DNA from: Nocardioides cremeus
GTDB taxonomy: Bacteria > Actinomycetota > Actinomycetes > Propionibacteriales > Nocardioidaceae
DNA length: 62,977 nucleotides
Direction of reading: 5' to 3'
NCBI RefSeq assembly: GCF_030518195.1
Contig: NZ_JAULSC010000017.1
Span: forward strand, 37,790 to 100,766
The stretch's first letter is position 1; every line of letters starts with the position of its first letter. The notes beneath the pieces were generated by a model. The model was not told the origin of the DNA. It did no database searches and saw only the letters and a program-made list of their open reading frames with translations. Shown here one piece after another: positions 48,255 through 55,700 of this stretch. The translations under genes were made by a program, and so were the position numbers.

Positions 48255-48961
48255 GCAGCCACGACGAGACCAGCAACGAGACCAGCACCGAGGTCAGCAC
48301 CGTCGAGACCCCGCACGGGCCGGGCCGGCTGGTCGTCACCCCCGCCACCGACGAGGGGTGCCGGCTGCTCCTGAGCCACGGCGCCGGGGTCGGCATCGAC
48401 ACCCGCGACCTCGAGGCCCTGACCGCGGCGCTGCCCGCCAACGGCATCACCGTGGCCAGGTTCGAGCAGCCGTGGCGCCTGGCCGGGCGCAAGGTCGCCT
48501 CCCCGCCGCCCACGCTCGACGACGGCCTGCGCGCGGCGGCCGCGGCCCTCGAGTCGTCGCGGCCCACGGGTACGCCGCTCGTGGTCGGCGGGCGCTCCGC
48601 CGGGGCCCGCTCGGCGGCCCGGTGCGCCCGCGACCTCGGCGCGGCCGGCTGCCTGGCGCTGGCCTTCCCGCTGCACCCGCCCGGCAGGCCCGAGCGCTCG
48701 CGGCTCGACGAGCTCACCGGCTGCGGCGTACCCACGCTGGTGGTGCAGGGGGAGCGAGACACGATGGGACGGCCCGAGGAGTTCCCCGACGAGCTGCCCG
48801 CCGACGTGGTGCTCTCGGTGGTGCCCGGCGCCGACCACGGGTTCGCGGTGCTCAAGCGCAGCGAGCTGACGCAGGAGGAGGCGCTCGCGGTGCTCGTCGA
48901 GACCACCTTGGAGTGGCTGGTGCGCGACGTGGTGGGCAGCAGCGCCGACGGCCGCGGCTGA
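48251..48961 (+). CDS. Alpha/beta hydrolase of the KANL3/Tex30 type
   Basis: A 236-residue alpha/beta hydrolase. Blocks: LLLSHGAGVGIDTRDLEALTAALPANGITVARFEQPWRLAGRK, the nucleophile elbow VVGGRSAGARSAARC (Ser near 118), FPLHPPGRPERSRLDEL, VVQGERDTMGRPEEFP (Asp) and VPGADHGFAVLK (His). Dienelactone-hydrolase-like fold; substrate unknown. The ATG overlaps the SRAP stop (ATGA), so the two are coexpressed. Confidence 0.88.
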   Translation: MSSHDETSNETSTEVSTVETPHGPGRLVVTPATDEGCRLLLSHGAGVGIDTRDLEALTAALPANGITVARFEQPWRLAGRKVASPPPTLDDGLRAAAAALESSRPTGTPLVVGGRSAGARSAARCARDLGAAGCLALAFPLHPPGRPERSRLDELTGCGVPTLVVQGERDTMGRPEEFPDELPADVVLSVVPGADHGFAVLKRSELTQEEALAVLVETTLEWLVRDVVGSSADGRG

Positions 48962-48977
48962 GGGGTCTCCCGGCGCC

Positions 48978-49007
48978 GGGAACATCCGGTCGTCCTCGCT
49001 GGTTCCC
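48978..49007 (+). promoter_or_regulatory. SigR-type autoregulatory promoter, symmetric
   Basis: GGGAAC (48978-48983), 18 nt, GTT (49002-49004), then CCC. This matches the SigR/SigH consensus exactly and predicts a start near 49011. Because GGGAAC-N18-GTTCCC is itself a palindrome, the same DNA is also a consensus SigR promoter on the minus strand. A second element TAGGCT (49046-49051) could give a leaderless transcript for the ATG at 49061. Confidence 0.85.
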
Positions 49008-49060
49008 CCTGCGTGATGGCCCTGCTCGAACCGACCGCACCGCGGCTAGGCTGGGACTCG

Positions 49061-49744
49061 ATGAGCGACACCACCGAGTCCCCGGCCCCCGTGCCCGCGG
49101 ACCTGCCCCCTGACGACGCCTCGCCGACCCCCGAGGTCGTCGACCGCGACACCGAGACCGACACCGAGCGGTCCGCGCGCTTCGAGCGCGACGCGCTGCC
49201 CTTCCTTGACCAGCTCTACTCGGCGGCGATGCGGATGACCCGCAACCCCGCCGACGCCGAGGACCTGGTGCAGGAGACCTTCGCGAAGGCCTACTCGTCC
49301 TTCCACCAGTTCAAGCCCGGCACCAACCTCAAGGCCTGGCTGTACCGGATCCTGACCAACACCTTCATCAACACCTATCGCAAGAAGCAGCGCCAGCCGC
49401 AGCAGTCGATGGGTGAGGACGTGGAGGACTGGCAGCTGCACCGTGCCGAGTCGCACACCTCCTCGGGGCTGAAGTCCGCCGAGACCGAGGCGCTCGAGCA
49501 CCTGCCCGACTCGCAGGTCAAGGACGCCCTCCAGCGCCTGCCCGAGGAGTTCCGCCTCGCGGTCTACCTCGCCGACGTGGAGGGCTTCGCCTACAAGGAG
49601 ATCGCCGAGATCATGGACACCCCCATCGGCACGGTGATGTCGCGGTTGCACCGCGGCCGCCGTCAGCTGCGCGACATGCTGTCCGACCACGTACGCCGCA
49701 ACGACCTGCTGCCCGCCTCGACGGTGCCGGGGGAGGTGTCATGA
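49061..49744 (+). CDS. sigR: Group IV sigma factor SigR/SigH (thiol stress)
   Basis: A 227-residue ECF-type sigma factor. Region 2: [67 protein letters not shown]. Region 4: [52 protein letters not shown]. This is the SigR/SigH group that drives thioredoxin, mycothiol and proteostasis genes upon disulfide stress. In-frame starts at 49013 and 49016 would add about 15 residues, similar to the long isoform known in Streptomyces. The stop overlaps the rsrA ATG. Confidence 0.95.
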   Translation: MSDTTESPAPVPADLPPDDASPTPEVVDRDTETDTERSARFERDALPFLDQLYSAAMRMTRNPADAEDLVQETFAKAYSSFHQFKPGTNLKAWLYRILTNTFINTYRKKQRQPQQSMGEDVEDWQLHRAESHTSSGLKSAETEALEHLPDSQVKDALQRLPEEFRLAVYLADVEGFAYKEIAEIMDTPIGTVMSRLHRGRRQLRDMLSDHVRRNDLLPASTVPGEVS

Positions 49745-50055
49745 CCAGCAACGAGACCCCGTCCCAGGAGGACCGGCCCCACGACGAGCACCACCACGAC
49801 GAGGTGTCGGCCGAGGAGTGCGTCGACTTCCTCGAGCGGATCGTCTACTTCCTCGACAACGAGCTCGACGCCTCCGACTGCGACGCCGTGCGCCTGCACC
49901 TCGACTCGTGCAACCCGTGCCTGGCGAAGTACGACCTGCAGCGCACCGTCAAGCAGATCGTCGCCCGCTCCTGCTCGGAGGCCGCGCCTGCCGAGCTGCG
50001 CGAGCGCGTGATGATGCGCGTGCGCCAGGTGCAGGTGGAGATCACCGAGCGCTGA
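49741..50055 (+). CDS. rsrA: Mycothiol-system anti-sigma factor RsrA
   Basis: A 104-residue zinc-binding anti-sigma factor. The ZAS motif LHLDSCNPC (His-x3-Cys-x2-Cys) and the upstream EECVDF Cys form the redox switch; oxidation to a disulfide releases zinc and SigR. A His/Asp-rich N-terminus (HDEHHHDE) is unusual and may bind additional metal. The ATG overlaps the sigR stop (ATGA), the usual sigma/anti-sigma coupling. Confidence 0.94.
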   Translation: MTSNETPSQEDRPHDEHHHDEVSAEECVDFLERIVYFLDNELDASDCDAVRLHLDSCNPCLAKYDLQRTVKQIVARSCSEAAPAELRERVMMRVRQVQVEITER

Positions 50056-50084
50056 GCCATCGACGGGCGGCTCCGCTGACGAAC

Positions 50085-50160
50085 GTGCCCCAAATGGGCT
50101 AGACGCCCTTTACTTTGGCATCGCCAAAATGGGGCACAACCACCTTGACTTTACTTTAGC
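50085..50160. promoter_or_regulatory. AT-richer promoter region of the Tad operon with inverted and direct repeats
   Basis: GTGCCCCAAATGGG (50085-50098) faces its inverted partner CCAAAATGGGGCAC (50124-50137). Between them is a hairpin TTTGGC-ATC-GCCAAA (50114-50128) and GGGC-TAGAC-GCCC. The 12-mers CTTTACTTTGGC (50108-50119) and CTTTACTTTAGC (50149-50160) are direct repeats 41 bp apart. TTGACT (50145) is a possible -35. Base composition is far more AT-rich than the surroundings. It likely combines the rsrA terminator with the operator/promoter of tadE. Confidence 0.6.
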
Positions 50161-50216
50161 TCTCTGCTCGCCCCCCTAGCGTCACGCACCTGTACATCGG
50201 TGCAAGGGGGGATCTG

Positions 50217-50636
50217 ATGGCGTCACGTCGTGCAGCACGTGCCTCGGACAGGGGAGCGGCGGCAGTCGAGTTCGGACTGGTCGCGCTCGTCCTGTTCACC
50301 CTGGTCTTCGGGATCCTCCAGTTCAGCTTCTGGTTCTGGTCCTGGCAGGCGGCCGGTCACGCGGCCCGCGAGGCCGCCCGGGTCGGCGCCGTCGACCCGT
50401 GCGACTCGGCGGCGGTCCAGGCTGCCGGGGCCAAGGCCCTGGAAGGCGTCCCGACCGGCACCGGTGCCACGGTGACCGCGACCAAGGCCGCTGGCGCGGG
50501 CGTCGGTGACGAGATCACGGTCACCGTCACCTTCGACAGCATCGACATGGGGTTCTTCCCCTTCTTCGACCCGTTCATCGACAAGTCGGCGACCTCGCGC
50601 ATCGAGAACGTGCCGGCCGGCGGGTGCGGGTCATGA
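50217..50636 (+). CDS. tadE: TadE-like pilus assembly protein
   Basis: A 139-residue TadE-family pseudopilin. The N-terminal processing region reads SDRGAAAVEFGLVALVLFTLVFGILQFSFWFWSWQAAGHAAREAAR, with cleavage expected after Gly and Glu at +5. It is a minor pilin-like component of the Flp pilus. GGGGGG precedes the ATG (AAGGGGGGATCTG). First gene of the locus; overlaps tadG by 4 bp. Confidence 0.9.
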   Translation: MASRRAARASDRGAAAVEFGLVALVLFTLVFGILQFSFWFWSWQAAGHAAREAARVGAVDPCDSAAVQAAGAKALEGVPTGTGATVTATKAAGAGVGDEITVTVTFDSIDMGFFPFFDPFIDKSATSRIENVPAGGCGS

Positions 50637-52273
50637 GCACCCGCCGGGCCCTGCGCCAGGGCACGCGCGACGACCGCGGCGCCGTCGCGATCCTCTTCGC
50701 CGTGCTCGCCGTGGTGCTGCTGGGGGTCGGGGCCTTCGCGGTCGACCTCGGCCAGGCCTACGCCAAGAAGTCGCTGCTCCAGACCGACGTCGACATCGCC
50801 GTGATGGCCGCCGTCGCCGAGCTCGACCAGGAGGTCGGCTGCAACAGCGAGGTCGTCAGCGCCGCCGAGGACTACCTGACGCGGGCCGGCAACGCCGTGC
50901 CCGGCCAGTACCCGATCGACCTCGGCGGTGCCCCCGGCGACCAGGACGGCTTCATCCGCTGCCCCGGTGACTGGAAGGTCGAGCTGTGGGCGCCCCGCTC
51001 GGAGGTGCCGCTCGGCCTGGGCCGCGTCCTGTCCGACGACGACAGCTTCGACGTCGCGGCGCGGGCCGCGGCCCAGGTGCGCTCGCCCGGAGCCGGTGGC
51101 GTCCTGCCGTTCTTCGGGGTGCAGGGCTGCGACTACGGCGCGCAGACGATCCGCGACGACAGCGGCCCCACCACCACCTCGGCGCCCGTCCCGGCCCTGG
51201 ACCCCGACTCCAGTGATCACAACAAGGCGACCTTCACCCTCAGCCCGACCTCGACGCCCGAGGGCACGTCGTCGATGACGCTGACGCTGTCCGGGAAGTC
51301 CCTCGGCAAGGTCGACGGCGTCGGGTTCACCGGTGCCGGCGGCCCGCCGTACCACCACGTGGTCGCTCCGTCGACGACGAGCAAGGACACCATCACCGTG
51401 CAGGTGCCGTCGGCGGTGCTCGACGTGCCCGATGTCTGGTACGTCCGGGTGCTGGAGGATGGCAAGTGGTCGGAGCTGGGTGGGGCCCAGCGGTTCACGG
51501 TCGGGGAGGACAAGCTCTACTGCGACACCTCCCTGGAGGGGAACTTCGGCACCATCGACGTGCCGCGCTCGGACTCCAACAGCTTCACGCTCGAGCGCAA
51601 CATCATCCTCGGCGTCGAGCCGGCCCTGGCGCTCCACCCGAGCCCGTCTGGCGAGTGCAGTGGCAAGCCCGGCAGCGTGGAGTCCAAGAGCGCGCCCGTC
51701 GACGGCACCAACTGCCTGGCCAGCGAGCCCGGACTGAAGATCTCGGCGACGAACGCCGGCCTGGTCACGGGCAAGGGCGGCCTGCCCGGTCGCCTCGACG
51801 CCGCCTCGACCAGCGGCTGCAGTCGCGGCGGAGACGACAGCCGTACCGCGGCCGAGGTGCTCGGCAAGCACATCAACGACGACCTCCTGAGCTGCTACAT
51901 CGTGAACGGCGCGCACCTCAGCGACCTCGTCGCCGGCAACGCGGTGGGCACCGCCGCGCTCTCGGCCGACATCTTCGCCTCGCCGCGCTTCTTCTGGATC
52001 CCCATCGTCGACACCGACCCGGCCACCGGCAAGAAGTCCTGGCCGATCGTCTCCTTCCGTCCCGGCTTCATCACCGACCAGGCCCTGTCCGCCACGCGGG
52101 CGGCACCAGGCTCCATCGGCGCACTCAACGGCCTCGTCACCGAGCCGTCCGGCATCCGGGAGGTGCGCGTCGTGCTGTTCAGCCAGGACGCGCTGCCGCC
52201 CACCGCACCGGCGGTCGGCGACGAGGTCGCCTACACCGGCTCGGGCACCAAGGTCCTGGTCCTCGTCGCCTGA
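50633..52273 (+). CDS. tadG: TadG-like pilus-associated protein with Cys-rich exported body
   Basis: A 546-residue protein. The N-terminus has the TadG-N/TadE-like segment DDRGAVAILFAVLAVVLLGVGAFAVDLGQAYAKKSLLQTDVDIAVMAA. The large extracytoplasmic part has an IPT/Ig-like segment (about 190-290: LSPTSTPEGTSSMTLTLSGKSLGKVDGVGFTG, YVRVLEDGKWSELGGAQRFTV) and about ten Cys. TadG proteins in other bacteria carry a vWA domain; here it is absent, and a vWA domain is instead fused to TadB three genes on. It may form a surface-exposed tip or anchor. Confidence 0.82.
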   Translation: MSTRRALRQGTRDDRGAVAILFAVLAVVLLGVGAFAVDLGQAYAKKSLLQTDVDIAVMAAVAELDQEVGCNSEVVSAAEDYLTRAGNAVPGQYPIDLGGAPGDQDGFIRCPGDWKVELWAPRSEVPLGLGRVLSDDDSFDVAARAAAQVRSPGAGGVLPFFGVQGCDYGAQTIRDDSGPTTTSAPVPALDPDSSDHNKATFTLSPTSTPEGTSSMTLTLSGKSLGKVDGVGFTGAGGPPYHHVVAPSTTSKDTITVQVPSAVLDVPDVWYVRVLEDGKWSELGGAQRFTVGEDKLYCDTSLEGNFGTIDVPRSDSNSFTLERNIILGVEPALALHPSPSGECSGKPGSVESKSAPVDGTNCLASEPGLKISATNAGLVTGKGGLPGRLDAASTSGCSRGGDDSRTAAEVLGKHINDDLLSCYIVNGAHLSDLVAGNAVGTAALSADIFASPRFFWIPIVDTDPATGKKSWPIVSFRPGFITDQALSATRAAPGSIGALNGLVTEPSGIREVRVVLFSQDALPPTAPAVGDEVAYTGSGTKVLVLVA

Positions 52274-52325
52274 CGACGCGGCCAGCCACCCCACCCATCC
52301 CGCACCACGATCGAAGGACACTCTC

Positions 52326-53105
52326 ATGGCACGACGAAGCATCCTCTTCGGGACCGCCTTCCTGATCGCCGCGCTCGGCGCCACGATGGTCCTCCTCTAC
52401 GTCCAGGGCATCGAGACCCGGGCGACGGCTGGCCAGGACCGGGTCGAGGTCCTCGTCGCCACGGAGACCATCGAGGCGGGCGAGTCCGTGGCCGACGCAC
52501 AGGCGGCTGGCAAGCTCGCGAAGGACGAGGTGCTGCGCGACGACCTGGTCGACGGCGCCCTGGCCTCCTCCGCCTCCATCGACGACGAGGTGGCCCTGGC
52601 GGCCATCTACCCGGGCCAGCAGATCATCGGCCAGCAGTTCGGGGCTCCCGGGTCGGGCGAGACCCTGACGATCCCCGAGGACCGGCTGGCGATCAGCGTC
52701 GAGCTGACCGACCCGGCGAGGGTCGCGGGCTTCGTGGCCCCCGGCTCGCGGGTGGCCATCTTCGCCTCGGGCGACCCGGAGGTCTACAAGCCCGACGGCA
52801 CCACGCAGAAGCTGGCGCCCTACACCCGGCTGCTGCTCCCGGACGTGGAGGTGATCGGTGTCGGCGCCACCTCGATGGCGGCGCGGACCACCACGACGGA
52901 GGAGGGCGAGCAGACCACCGAGCAGATCCCCCGGACCATCCTCACGGTCGCGGTCGACCAGGAGCAGGCCGAGCGGGTCATCTACGCCTCCCGCAACGGC
53001 GACCTGGCCTTCGCGCTGCGCACCCAGGAGTCCAAGGTGAAGAGCAACCGGGGCGTCACGGCCCGCGACATCATGCCGGAGATCTTCGCCGGGAGCGCGT
53101 CGTGA
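52326..53105 (+). CDS. cpaB: Flp pilus assembly protein CpaB/RcpC
   Basis: A 259-residue protein with an N-terminal membrane helix (about 5-27) and a SAF/CpaB domain (VEVLVATETIEAGESVADAQAAGKL, and then LTIPEDRLAISVELTDPARVAGFVAPGSRVAIFAS, with TILTVAVDQEQAERVIYASRNGDLAFALR). CpaB proteins bind wall glycan or support the pilus channel. AAGGACACTCTC precedes the ATG. The stop overlaps the tadZ GTG. Confidence 0.9.
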   Translation: MARRSILFGTAFLIAALGATMVLLYVQGIETRATAGQDRVEVLVATETIEAGESVADAQAAGKLAKDEVLRDDLVDGALASSASIDDEVALAAIYPGQQIIGQQFGAPGSGETLTIPEDRLAISVELTDPARVAGFVAPGSRVAIFASGDPEVYKPDGTTQKLAPYTRLLLPDVEVIGVGATSMAARTTTTEEGEQTTEQIPRTILTVAVDQEQAERVIYASRNGDLAFALRTQESKVKSNRGVTARDIMPEIFAGSAS

Positions 53106-54298
53106 CCGCCGTGGTCGAGCAGGACACCGCCCTGGTGGACCTGTGGCACGAGGCGCTCGGTGTCGCCGCCACCGCACTCGGCACGCTCGAGGAGCTCGAC
53201 CGGCACCTCGCCGCACACCCGCACGAGCAGGTCGTGGTCCTCGGGACCTCGGTGGCCCTGGCCGATGCGACCCGCTTCGCCGAGCAGCAGCGGCTGCTGC
53301 GGCCGTGGCTGGCCGTGGTGCTGGTCCGGGGCGACATCGACACCGCGGTGCTGACCGAGGCCCTCGGCGCCGGCGTCCGCGCCGTGGTCGACGTCTCCGA
53401 CGTCGACGGGCTGGTCGGCGCCGTGGCACGGGCCAGGGACCTGGCCCAGCGCTCCGCCGGCGTCGCGCCGGCGCCGGTCGCACCCGGTCCGGCCGAGGCG
53501 GGGCTGGTCGTCACCCTCTTCTCCGTCAAGGGCGGGGTCGGCAAGAGCCTGGTGGCCACCAACCTGGCCGCTGCGCTGGCCGACGAGGGCCGCACCGTGT
53601 GCCTGGTCGACCTCGACGTCACCTGCGGCGACGTCGCCATCCTGCTGGGTCTCACCCCGGCGCACACCCTGGCCGACCTGGCCCGCCTCGACGGCGAGAT
53701 CGACCCCAGCGGGGTCCGCTCGCTGCTGACGAGGCACTCGGAGCGGCTGTCGGTGCTGGCCGCGCCGATCCACCTCGGCGAACGGGTGCCGGTGGATCCG
53801 ATCGGCGACGTGCTGCGCACCCTGGCCGGGATGTTCGACGTCGTCGTGGTCGACACCGGCGGCACGTTCGACGACGCCGCGCTGCAGGCGCTCGACCACT
53901 GTGACCTGCTGCTGCTCGTCGGCACGCCCGACATCCCCTCCCTCAAGAGCCTCAAGCTGGCCACCGGGACCCTCGACCTGCTCGACCTGCCCCGGGACCG
54001 CTGGCGGCTGGTGCTGAACCGCACCGACTCCAGGGCCGGGCTGGCGGCCTCGGAGTTCGAGTCCACGCTGGGCCTGCCGGTGCTGGTCGACGTGCCGGCC
54101 CACCGGGCCGTGCTCTCCTGCGTCAACCGCTCCGAGACCATCGTGCGCTCGCACCCCGGCCACGCGGTCGCCAAGGCGCTGCGCTCCCTGGCCGCCGCGA
54201 CGGGCGCCGAGGCCGATGCGCGCCGTGGCTCCGTCGCACCGACCGCCTCGCACCGCGTCGCTCCGCGCCGGCTGCGCCGTACGAAGAAGGTGGGCTGA
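53102..54298 (+). CDS. tadZ: TadZ/CpaE-like ParA-family ATPase
   Basis: A 398-residue protein with a receiver-like N-terminal domain lacking a clear phospho-acceptor (1-120) and a MinD/ParA-type ATPase (about 138-370: LFSVKGGVGKSLVATNLAAALADEGRTVCLVDLDVTCGDVAILLG). The deviant Walker A Lys is present (KGGVGKS). TadZ/CpaE localises the pilus machine at the pole. The GTG at 53102 overlaps the cpaB stop; the next ATG follows by 1 base. Confidence 0.92.
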   Translation: MTAVVEQDTALVDLWHEALGVAATALGTLEELDRHLAAHPHEQVVVLGTSVALADATRFAEQQRLLRPWLAVVLVRGDIDTAVLTEALGAGVRAVVDVSDVDGLVGAVARARDLAQRSAGVAPAPVAPGPAEAGLVVTLFSVKGGVGKSLVATNLAAALADEGRTVCLVDLDVTCGDVAILLGLTPAHTLADLARLDGEIDPSGVRSLLTRHSERLSVLAAPIHLGERVPVDPIGDVLRTLAGMFDVVVVDTGGTFDDAALQALDHCDLLLLVGTPDIPSLKSLKLATGTLDLLDLPRDRWRLVLNRTDSRAGLAASEFESTLGLPVLVDVPAHRAVLSCVNRSETIVRSHPGHAVAKALRSLAAATGAEADARRGSVAPTASHRVAPRRLRRTKKVG

Positions 54299-54299
54299 C

Positions 54300-55700
54300 A
54301 TGTCTCTCGCAGATCGTCTCCAGCTCGTCCGCGACCGGGACACGTCCCCGCCGCGCGGCGCCCCGGTCGAGCGGGCCGGCGACCAGCCGGCACCGCGGGC
54401 CGCCGCCCCGCGACCGCGGGTGGGCCGCGATCCCTTCGCCGACCTCAAGCGGATCGTGCACGCCGAGCTGGTGCGCAGCTTGGGCCCGAAGCTGTACGAC
54501 GCCGACACCACGCAGAGCGAGCTCGAGCAGCAGGTGCGGGCGGCCCTGCAGGTGGCGGTGGCCGCCACCGAGCGGCCGATGTCGGGCACCGACCGCACCC
54601 GTCTGACCCAGGAGATCGCCGACGACATCCTCGGCTACGGTCCGCTCGAGCCGTTCCTGAGCGACCCGGCGCTGACCGAGGTGATGGTCAACGGCCCGGA
54701 GGACATCTGGGTCGAGCGCGACGGGCACCTGACGCCGGTCGACGCGGCCTTCGCCGACGAGGCGCACCTGCGTCGCACCATCGACAAGATCGTCGGCAAG
54801 GTCGGTCGCCGCGTCGACGAGGCCAGCCCGATGGTCGACGCCCGGCTGCCCGACGGCAGCCGCGTCAACGCCGTCATCCCGCCACTGGCGCTCGACGGCT
54901 CCAAGATCACCATCCGCAAGTTCGCCCCCGACCCCTACACGGTCGACGACCTGGTCGCCTTCGGCACGCTCTCCGCCGAGTCCGCGATCCTGCTCGAGGC
55001 CTGCGTGCGTGGGCGGCTCAACGTGCTCGTCTCGGGCGGCACCGGCGCCGGCAAGACGACGACGCTCAACGTGCTGTCGTCCTTCATCCCGCACGACGAG
55101 CGGATCGTGACCATCGAGGACGCGGCCGAGCTGCGGCTGCACCAGGACCACGTGGTGCGCCTCGAGTCCCGCCCCGCCAACATCGAGGGCAGGGGGGCGG
55201 TGACGATCCGCGACCTGGTGCGCAACTCGCTACGCATGCGCCCCGACCGCATCGTCGTCGGCGAGATCCGCGACGCGGCCGCCCTCGACATGCTGCAGGC
55301 GATGAACACCGGCCACGACGGGTCGCTGTCGACCGTGCACGCCAACGGACCGCGAGACGCGCTGTCCCGCGTCGAGACGATGGTGATGATGGCCGGGCTG
55401 GAGCTGCCGGTCCGCGCCATCCGCGAGCAGGTCGCCAGCGCCGTCGACATCGTCATCCAGCAGTCGCGCCTCAAGGACGGCTCCCGCCGGCTGACCTCGG
55501 TCACCGAGGTCGCGGGCATGGAGGGCGACGTGATCACTCTGCAGGAGGTCTTCCGCTTCGACTACTCCGCGGGCTGGGACGTCGACGGTCGGGCGCTCGG
55601 CCGGCTGCGGTCGACCGGGCTGCGTCCGCGGTTCCTGGAGCGGCTCGCCGAGCGGAACGTGCACGTCGACCCGATGCTCTTCACCGGGGCGGTGCAGTGA
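54300..55700 (+). CDS. tadA: TadA/CpaF secretion ATPase
   Basis: A 466-residue type II/IV secretion ATPase that powers pilus assembly (and possibly retraction). N-terminal domain LTQEIADDILGYGPLEPFLSDPALTEVMVNGPEDIWVERDG, Walker A VSGGTGAGKTTTLNVL (near 243), Asp box and Walker B RMRPDRIVVGEIRDAAALDMLQAMNTGHDGSLSTVHANGPRDALSR. The ATG at 54300 lies 1 bp after tadZ. The stop overlaps the ATG of the vWA-TadB gene. Confidence 0.97.
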   Translation: MSLADRLQLVRDRDTSPPRGAPVERAGDQPAPRAAAPRPRVGRDPFADLKRIVHAELVRSLGPKLYDADTTQSELEQQVRAALQVAVAATERPMSGTDRTRLTQEIADDILGYGPLEPFLSDPALTEVMVNGPEDIWVERDGHLTPVDAAFADEAHLRRTIDKIVGKVGRRVDEASPMVDARLPDGSRVNAVIPPLALDGSKITIRKFAPDPYTVDDLVAFGTLSAESAILLEACVRGRLNVLVSGGTGAGKTTTLNVLSSFIPHDERIVTIEDAAELRLHQDHVVRLESRPANIEGRGAVTIRDLVRNSLRMRPDRIVVGEIRDAAALDMLQAMNTGHDGSLSTVHANGPRDALSRVETMVMMAGLELPVRAIREQVASAVDIVIQQSRLKDGSRRLTSVTEVAGMEGDVITLQEVFRFDYSAGWDVDGRALGRLRSTGLRPRFLERLAERNVHVDPMLFTGAVQ

